Shown in pieces: positions 20,516-21,359 of a stretch of DNA of 21,359 nucleotides (the stretch's first letter is position 1; the number at the start of each line of letters is the position of its first letter). The stretch covers positions 1 to 21,359 of the forward strand of contig JAYTDA010000003.1 of assembly GCA_043736155.1 (NCBI GenBank), in the 5' to 3' direction. The position numbers and the translations under genes are program-made. The notes beneath the pieces are model-generated. The model was not told the origin of the DNA. It did no database searches and worked only from the letters and a program-made list of their open reading frames with translations. The stretch comes from JANNRR01 sp043736155. Lineage in GTDB: Bacteria; Pseudomonadota; Alphaproteobacteria; Rhodobacterales; Rhodobacteraceae.

Positions 20516-21037
20516 ATGCAACCAGTTGAAAGCAACCGGTCCCACCTCGGACCTCAGGGGCTGGCTGGTACCAACCGAGCCGCGGGTGCGCCGAATGCCA
20601 CCGGCCCTGCCCCGGTTCCGCCGTTGCGTGTCCGCTACCGGATCATGGTGGTCGATGACATGTCGGTCAGCCGGGGGGTCATTGCCCAGTCGCTGGAAGT
20701 GCTGGGATGCGCCCGGGTCTCGGTGATGGGCGATGCCAGATCGGCGCTGAGCGCGCTGCGCGACACTCCGGTTGATCTGGTGCTGTGCGACTATCTGATG
20801 CCCGGGATGTCGGGGCTGGATCTGTTGGACAAGATGCACCGCCTGCCGGATCTGCTGATGACCAAATTCATCCTTGTCACCGGTGCCAGTGACCCGAAAC
20901 TGGAACGACAGGCGGCGGCACTGGGCGCCTCTGCCATCCTGTGGAAACCGTATGGTCTGCGCGATCTGCGCGCCACCATCGAAAAGGTGATGGGCCGCCG
21001 CACTGCCGGGCAGGACGGCATGCGCAACGTGGGGTAG
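20516..21037 (+). CDS. Single-domain (CheY-like) response regulator with N-terminal extension
   Basis: 173 aa when started at the ATG behind GGGGAACATC; ATGs at 20471 and 20504 lack a good ribosome binding site. Residues 1-40 are a low-complexity extension rich in Pro, Gly, Ala and Asn. Residues 41-160 are a receiver domain with all key residues: acidic pair Asp47-Asp48 (MVVDDMS), phosphoacceptor Asp92 (LCDYLMPGMSG), Thr122 (LVTGAS) and Lys144 (LWKPYG). There is no output domain, so it probably signals by protein interaction, as CheY- or phosphorelay-type proteins do. No histidine kinase is in the window. It follows glk by 87 bases with a weak hairpin between, so co-transcription is uncertain. 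Confidence 0.9.
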   Translation: MQPVESNRSHLGPQGLAGTNRAAGAPNATGPAPVPPLRVRYRIMVVDDMSVSRGVIAQSLEVLGCARVSVMGDARSALSALRDTPVDLVLCDYLMPGMSGLDLLDKMHRLPDLLMTKFILVTGASDPKLERQAAALGASAILWKPYGLRDLRATIEKVMGRRTAGQDGMRNVG

Positions 21038-21359
21038 GTGAGGGGCCAAGACCCGAGTGGTTTCCTGACCTGTTCGGAGCTGATGAGAATCGGTTGGCTT
21101 TGGCGGCAACCTCCTTGGGGGCGGATGATCCGCTTTGCCACCTTTGCCCCGTCTTGGCCCAAACCCAAAAGCCCTCCCCCCCAGGGGTTTCGCATTTGGC
21201 AGGTTCCTCTCCCCTGACCCGGCTTCGAAGGCGGAGAGGGGGACGCTGGCGGTGCCGTTTCGCCCCCCTCTCCCACCGGGAGAGGGGACGGGGGAGAGGT
21301 CGTCGCGGCATCTCCGGTCCTGCCGGCGCCATTTGCGATAACCCTACCCCTGGTGGGGA
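21038..21359. repeat. Gene-free right end with GC-rich inverted repeats
   Basis: No believable gene. A 10-bp inverted repeat GGGCCAAGAC/GTCTTGGCCC (21043-21052/21151-21160) brackets about 100 bases containing GCGGAT-g-ATCCGC (21121-21133). Further right, CCTCTCC and GGAGAGG recur, including a perfect hairpin CCCCTCTCCC-acc-GGGAGAGGGG (21265-21287) followed by another GGGGGAGAGG. Repeats of this CCCTCTCCC/GGGAGAGGG kind are widespread between bacterial genes. The region may serve as transcript end for the response-regulator gene. Confidence 0.6.

Overview
The window looks like chromosome from a member of the Rhodobacterales (Paracoccaceae-type alphaproteobacterium). The basis is GC-rich codon use throughout, an Mg-type HemB, a PHB-cycle 3-hydroxybutyrate dehydrogenase, a serralysin-type RTX protein, a small lysine-rich protein starting MAKGQMRS, and a four-helix membrane protein starting (M)QWYETIFELID upstream of mfd. 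The last two are families I associate with this order. Genus cannot be fixed from the sequence alone. I found no tRNA, rRNA, CRISPR array, transposase or phage gene.

Layout. 1-621 has no gene and holds two copies of a long structured intergenic repeat. 622-1395 (-) is 3-hydroxybutyrate dehydrogenase. 1569-2795 (+) is an RTX calcium-binding protein. 3058-4881 (+) is a YejA-like periplasmic binding protein, followed by an entericidin-type lipoprotein (4931-5044, +). An XRE-cupin regulator (5177-5800, -) is divergent from a DsbA/FrnE-like oxidoreductase and a Bcr/CflA-type exporter (5931-7829, +). A third copy of the repeat fills the gap before the 3' end of mfd (8156-11605, -), which lies behind a small membrane protein (11630-12157, -). 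Then come hemB (12329-13342, +), a Tat-type SYLF/YSC84 lipoprotein (13481-14044, +) and guaB (14174-15622, -). A divergent pair follows: a PhyH-family dioxygenase (15822-16607, -) and an agmatinase-family ureohydrolase (16750-17727, +). The right part has a 46-aa basic protein (17866-18006, -), a LacI-family repressor, glucokinase and a single-domain response regulator (18256-21037, +), then about 320 bases of GC-rich inverted repeats.

Most genes are housekeeping or common accessory genes: haem, purine, PHB and glucose metabolism and transcription-coupled repair. Likely functional units are dsbA-like plus exporter under the divergent XRE-cupin protein, the membrane protein plus mfd, phyH plus ureohydrolase, and lacI plus glk.

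The less ordinary material lies between genes. (1) A three-copy repeat of about 180-215 bp shows compensatory base changes in nested stems. (2) An inverted duplication of the mfd 3' coding end lies around its own stop codon. (3) Four 14-bp repeats create a chain of ATGA-overlapping five-codon mini-ORFs from the lacI stop to a proline-rich ORF that ends on the glk start. (4) An identical 15-mer occurs three times between phyH and the ureohydrolase and once upstream of guaB. (5) REP-like palindromes sharing the core CCGGGTCAAGCCCGG sit in two convergent intergenic regions. No clearly new defence or metabolic system is visible.
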